8,406 nt of DNA from Psychrobacter sp. (GTDB taxonomy: Bacteria; Pseudomonadota; Gammaproteobacteria; Pseudomonadales; Moraxellaceae), in the NCBI GenBank assembly GCA_020024075.1, contig JAHHUJ010000084.1, positions 1-8,406 on the forward strand, given 5' to 3'. The position numbers were made by a program, and so were the translations under genes. Shown here in pieces: positions 5,581 to 8,406 of this stretch (position 1 is the stretch's first letter; every line of letters begins with the position of its first letter). The notes below the pieces were generated by a model, which saw only the letters and a program-made list of their open reading frames with translations, was not told the DNA's origin and did no database searches.

Positions 5581-5582
5581 GA

Positions 5583-6200
5583 TTAAAACAAACCTTCTAC
5601 TTCAGCGTCACCTTGACGAATAATGATAGGCGTTTTTTCAGTCATATCTATCACGGTGGTTTGCTTCGTTGTCTTTATGCCCGCATTCACCAGTAAATCG
5701 ACTTGATTGGATAGTATTTCCTCAATCTCAAACGGATCATCCAGTACAATGTCATTATCTGGTAGGATAAGTGAGCTGGTTAGAATAGGTGTTTCCATCT
5801 TTTCAAGTATTTGTACAGCAATAGGATTGCTTGGTACGCGAATACCAATAGTTTTTTTCTTAGGGTGCGCTAATTTTTTAGGAACATCTTTGGTCGCAGG
5901 GAGGATATAAGTGATGGACGCCGGTGTATTGGCCTTCAATAACTTAAATTGTTGATTGTCAACGATGGCATAGGTGGCAATTTCACTTAAGTCTCGGCAG
6001 AGTAGCGTAAATTGATGACTGTCGTCTAACTCCCTTATCAATCGTAGCTTTTTTAGCGCATCTTTGGAGCCAATCTTGCAACCAAAGGCATAGCTAGTAT
6101 CTGTAGGATAAATAACCAATTTGTCTTGCTCAAGGGCATTAACTACTTGCTCAATGAGTCTGGGTTGTGGGTTGTCTGGGTGAATATATAATACTTGCAT
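5583..6200 (-). CDS. yciO: YciO, TsaC/Sua5-family threonylcarbamoyl-AMP synthase-like protein
   Basis: The 205-residue protein matches E. coli YciO (206) closely from the start (YIHPDNPQPRLIEQ) onward. Family motifs are YPTDTSYAFGC (31-41), the FTLLCRDLSE region (64-73), KKKTIGIRVPSNP (114-126), TSSLILP (141-147) and TTVIDM (181-186). The YrdC/Sua5/YciO fold binds ATP and RNA; TsaC and Sua5 make threonylcarbamoyl-AMP for the t6A modification of tRNAs reading ANN codons. YciO is a paralogue without the Sua5 C-terminal domain, and its physiological role is less certain. AGGGA (complement of 6206-6210) lies 5 bases before the ATG. It follows murJ by 72 bases on the same strand, so it may be cotranscribed with it. 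A canonical TsaC elsewhere in the genome is expected. Confidence 0.9.
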   Translation of the reverse strand: MQVLYIHPDNPQPRLIEQVVNALEQDKLVIYPTDTSYAFGCKIGSKDALKKLRLIRELDDSHQFTLLCRDLSEIATYAIVDNQQFKLLKANTPASITYILPATKDVPKKLAHPKKKTIGIRVPSNPIAVQILEKMETPILTSSLILPDNDIVLDDPFEIEEILSNQVDLLVNAGIKTTKQTTVIDMTEKTPIIIRQGDAEVEGLF

Positions 6201-6272
6201 AATAGTCCCTAGATTTTAATAATTAAGATTGTTCTTTAGCAATTGTTAAAACTAACCGTTTGATACGCTTAT

Positions 6273-7823
6273 TTAGCCATGTCTTAGTTGATGCGGACGA
6301 AAGCCCATTAGTAACAAACTAATGCCATATACGCCAGCACCAGCAATACAAATAATGATTAGTATACCAATACGATGCCATTGTGAGGCGTCAGTGGGAA
6401 AGTAGGGTAGCATCGCATATAAACAGGCTACCATAAGGGCACTTGCGCTACCAAATTGAATGAACAGCTTTTTCCAGTGGCTACCAAAACGATATAAGTT
6501 ACGAGTATGCAAGAAGTAGTATAGTAACCCGGCATTGACAAAAGAAGCGCCAGATGTTGCTAGAGCCAGTCCTGCATGTGGAGGAATGTCAAATTGTTTG
6601 AAAATCAGCACAAACATCAGACTCAATACTATGTTAGCGATGACTGCGACAACACCAATTTTAACAGGGGTCTTGGTATCTTGTCTTGCAAAAAAAGCAG
6701 GCGCAAATATTTTTATGAGCATAAAGCCTAATATACCCCCCGATAAACTACGCAGGGCGACACCACTCATCTGGGCATCTCGCAGCGTAAATTCACCACG
6801 CATAAATAGCGATTGCATCATGACGTCAGACAGGACAAATAAGGCGCACGCTGCTGGTAGTCCGACTAAGATAATGAGCCTTGCCGCCCAATCGAGCGTC
6901 TTACGAAAAGTAACATCATCCTTTTTAGCTTCACTGGCTGATAGACTTGGCAGAATTACCGTACCAATCGCTACGCCAATAAGACCTAAAGGCAATTCAC
7001 TTAAACGTTCAGCAGCATATAGCCAAGATACGGAGCCACTAATCATAAACGAGGCAAGTACCGTATTAAGTAATAGATTAATCTGAGTGACCGATACACC
7101 AAAGATAGCGGGCAACATCAGCTTTAGAATACGCTTTACCCCTTCATGTTGAAAGTCGATCTTGGGAGCAACCAATAGCTTTTGCTGCCAAAGCTGGGGC
7201 AATTGAATACAAAACTGTAGTAAGCCTGCAATGGCAACTGCATAGCCAAGCGCCATGATGGGTGTGCTAAACATGGGCGCAAAAATCAATGCGCCGCTAA
7301 TCATACATAGATTTAATAGTACGGGTGCTACAGCAGGAGCGGCAAAGCGTCCATAACTTTGCAATATGCTACCAGCAAAGGCGGTCATTGAAATAAACAA
7401 TAGATACGGGAAGGTCAAACGTAGTAATTCACTGGCTGTATTAAACTTTTCTGGCTCATCGGCAAAACCGGGGGCAAATATATGAATGACCCAAGGGGCG
7501 GCAATTATAACCACGACGGTAAGTAATGACAGTATCAGCAATAGCGCACCAGAAGTACGACTGATTAGAATCTGAACCTCTTGCAAGGTAAAGCGTTCCT
7601 TATATTCAGACAATACAGGTACAAACGCTTGACTAAACGCACCTTCGGCAAACAAACGGCGCAAAAAATTTGGTATTTTAAAGGCGACTAAGAACGCATC
7701 CATTAGTCCGCCTGCGCCAAACACGCTCATGAGCACCATATCACGTACTAATCCCAAAATACGGGACAGCATAGTCATTGAGCTGACAATCATCGTTGAG
7801 CGAAACAGTTTGCTTTTTGCCAT
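6273..7823 (-). CDS. murJ: Lipid II flippase MurJ (MviN)
   Basis: This 516-residue polytopic inner-membrane protein of the MOP exporter superfamily moves lipid-linked peptidoglycan precursor from the cytoplasmic to the periplasmic face. About 14 hydrophobic helices span the sequence. The N-terminus has SRILGLVRDMVL, then GLMDAFLVAFKIPNFLRRLFAEGAF. Conserved charged residues of the transport cavity are present: R21, R27, D42, R55 and R273 (in YAAERLSELPLG), matching E. coli R18, R24, D39, R52 and R270. The ATG at 7823 has no clear Shine-Dalgarno sequence. A promoter-like extended -10 lies about 40 bases upstream. It sits between ampD and yciO, and with ampD forms a peptidoglycan-related pair. 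Confidence 0.96.
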   Translation of the reverse strand: MAKSKLFRSTMIVSSMTMLSRILGLVRDMVLMSVFGAGGLMDAFLVAFKIPNFLRRLFAEGAFSQAFVPVLSEYKERFTLQEVQILISRTSGALLLILSLLTVVVIIAAPWVIHIFAPGFADEPEKFNTASELLRLTFPYLLFISMTAFAGSILQSYGRFAAPAVAPVLLNLCMISGALIFAPMFSTPIMALGYAVAIAGLLQFCIQLPQLWQQKLLVAPKIDFQHEGVKRILKLMLPAIFGVSVTQINLLLNTVLASFMISGSVSWLYAAERLSELPLGLIGVAIGTVILPSLSASEAKKDDVTFRKTLDWAARLIILVGLPAACALFVLSDVMMQSLFMRGEFTLRDAQMSGVALRSLSGGILGFMLIKIFAPAFFARQDTKTPVKIGVVAVIANIVLSLMFVLIFKQFDIPPHAGLALATSGASFVNAGLLYYFLHTRNLYRFGSHWKKLFIQFGSASALMVACLYAMLPYFPTDASQWHRIGILIIICIAGAGVYGISLLLMGFRPHQLRHG

Positions 7824-7860
7824 ACGTTATTCTATCTGTTATTCAGTAAAAAGATGGCAA

Positions 7861-7869
7861 ATTATAGCA
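7861..7869 (-). promoter_or_regulatory. murJ: Extended -10 promoter for murJ
   Basis: On the minus strand the sequence reads TGCTATAAT: a perfect -10 hexamer preceded by the TGn extension. No good -35 is seen at 16-18 bases upstream, as is common for extended -10 promoters. Transcription would begin near 7854, leaving a leader of about 30 bases before the murJ ATG. This promoter would let murJ be expressed independently of ampD. Confidence 0.6.
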
Positions 7870-7930
7870 TTAACGTCACGCTACGATAGTGGCTAGTGGT
7901 GAGATTATTGTGAATTGACTTATTCAATCA

Positions 7931-8406
7931 TCAACTTACTAACATTAATTTGCTAACCATCGACCGTAATCTAGCCCATTCAAAGTAGACACCGGGGTCG
8001 GTTTTTCGGTTTGGAGCGATATCACTATGACCCGTTAAATGGCGACGAGTTTTAGGATAAGCTTTATAAATTGCCACGACAACTTCACTTAAAGCGTCAT
8101 ACTGTGCGTCATTAAAAGGTCGAAAATCCGAACCCTCTAACTCAATGCCAATACTATAATCGTTACATTCTGGCACTCCTAAGTAGCTCGAGCGTCCTGC
8201 ATGCCAAGCTCTATCCTTAAAGTTAACCAATTGAGTCACTTGTCCACTGCGTTCAATAAAAAGATGTGCGGAGACTTGCATACCCTCGATAGTTTTGAAG
8301 TAAGGATGCGCATTCCAGTCTAGCGTATTGGTGAATAGTGCTTTTGCGTAATGTAACCCGTTGGCATCTGTTTGCTCAAACTCGTTAGGTGGTAAGCTGA
8401 TATTAT
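7931..8406 (-). CDS. ampD: 1,6-anhydro-N-acetylmuramyl-L-alanine amidase AmpD, 5' end cut by the window
   Basis: The open frame continues without a stop past an internal Met (8279-8281) to the window edge, giving 157 visible residues starting NISLPPNEF. AmpD is a cytoplasmic zinc amidase that removes the peptide from anhydro-muropeptides during cell-wall recycling; its loss induces AmpC beta-lactamase where AmpR is present. The amidase_2 features are VSAHLFI, RAWHAG, CNDYSIGIELEG and LTGHSDIAPNRKTDPG. Zinc ligands are the His of TGHSD and the Asp of KTDPG; the partial codon at the edge (xAT) fits the first ligand, His, of the HNISLP motif. The catalytic Glu in IGIELEG and the Lys in RKTDPG are present. 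Roughly 35 N-terminal residues are missing. It precedes murJ by 107 bases. Confidence 0.96.
   Translation of the reverse strand, partial: NISLPPNEFEQTDANGLHYAKALFTNTLDWNAHPYFKTIEGMQVSAHLFIERSGQVTQLVNFKDRAWHAGRSSYLGVPECNDYSIGIELEGSDFRPFNDAQYDALSEVVVAIYKAYPKTRRHLTGHSDIAPNRKTDPGVYFEWARLRSMVSKLMLVS

Noticed and set aside
6211..6250. Possible yciO promoter (TTGCTA, 18 bases, TAAAAT on the minus strand)
   Set aside because: The predicted start would fall within or after the yciO ribosome binding site, so it would not give a normally translated message.
6535..7086. Plus-strand open frame of 183 codons inside murJ
   Set aside because: It is antisense to the well-conserved MurJ frame and its translation resembles no known protein.
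8279..8281. ATG codon as the start of ampD
   Set aside because: The frame stays open upstream and encodes conserved AmpD sequence (NISLPP, LDWNAHPYF), so this Met is internal and the true start lies beyond the window.
1..8406. New defence, mobile or biosynthetic system
   Set aside because: Every long open frame that is not a shadow belongs to a well-known core family in its usual context; no transposase, integrase, CRISPR repeat or unknown gene cluster is visible.

Overview
The window is a core, highly conserved stretch of a gammaproteobacterial chromosome: the end of the spc ribosomal-protein operon, the whole alpha operon, and then three genes on the opposite strand. The proteins look like those of Moraxellaceae, most likely Psychrobacter or a close relative. 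The grounds are close similarity of SecY, S4 and RpoA to that family, moderately AT-rich DNA, and strong use of CGT, GGT and GCT codons in the ribosomal genes. The genus is an inference from remembered sequences, not from a search.

Left part, plus strand (1-2207): the 3' tail of rpsE, then rpmD, rplO, secY and rpmJ. The genes are tightly packed, and rpmD and rplO share a TAATG stop/start. Next comes a 232-base gene-free stretch (2208-2439) with a perfect GC-rich hairpin, a long-range paired stem and two TATAAT boxes. This is where the spc operon should end or be attenuated and where alpha-operon control should lie.

Middle part, plus strand (2440-5390): rpsM, rpsK, rpsD, rpoA and rplQ, encoding S13, S11, S4, RNA polymerase alpha and L17. 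The rpsK-rpsD gap of 112 bases is unusually long for this operon and contains another hairpin and a near-perfect 15-base direct repeat just before the rpsD ribosome binding site. S4, which autoregulates this operon in E. coli, carries an apparent short insertion in its RNA-binding domain here. A strong, nearly symmetrical Rho-independent terminator closes the operon.

Right part, minus strand (5583-8406): read in transcription order these are ampD (5' end beyond the window edge), murJ and yciO. AmpD recycles cell-wall muropeptides and MurJ flips lipid II, so two neighbours serve peptidoglycan metabolism. YciO is a paralogue of the tRNA threonylcarbamoyladenosine enzyme TsaC/Sua5. murJ has a good extended -10 promoter in front of it. 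The convergent gap between rplQ and yciO holds the terminator, a 20-base perfect palindrome and a weaker AT-rich hairpin.

I see no mobile element, CRISPR array, phage gene, tRNA or rRNA, and no new multi-gene system. The points most worth checking are the RNA structures upstream of rpsM and rpsD together with the altered S4 protein.
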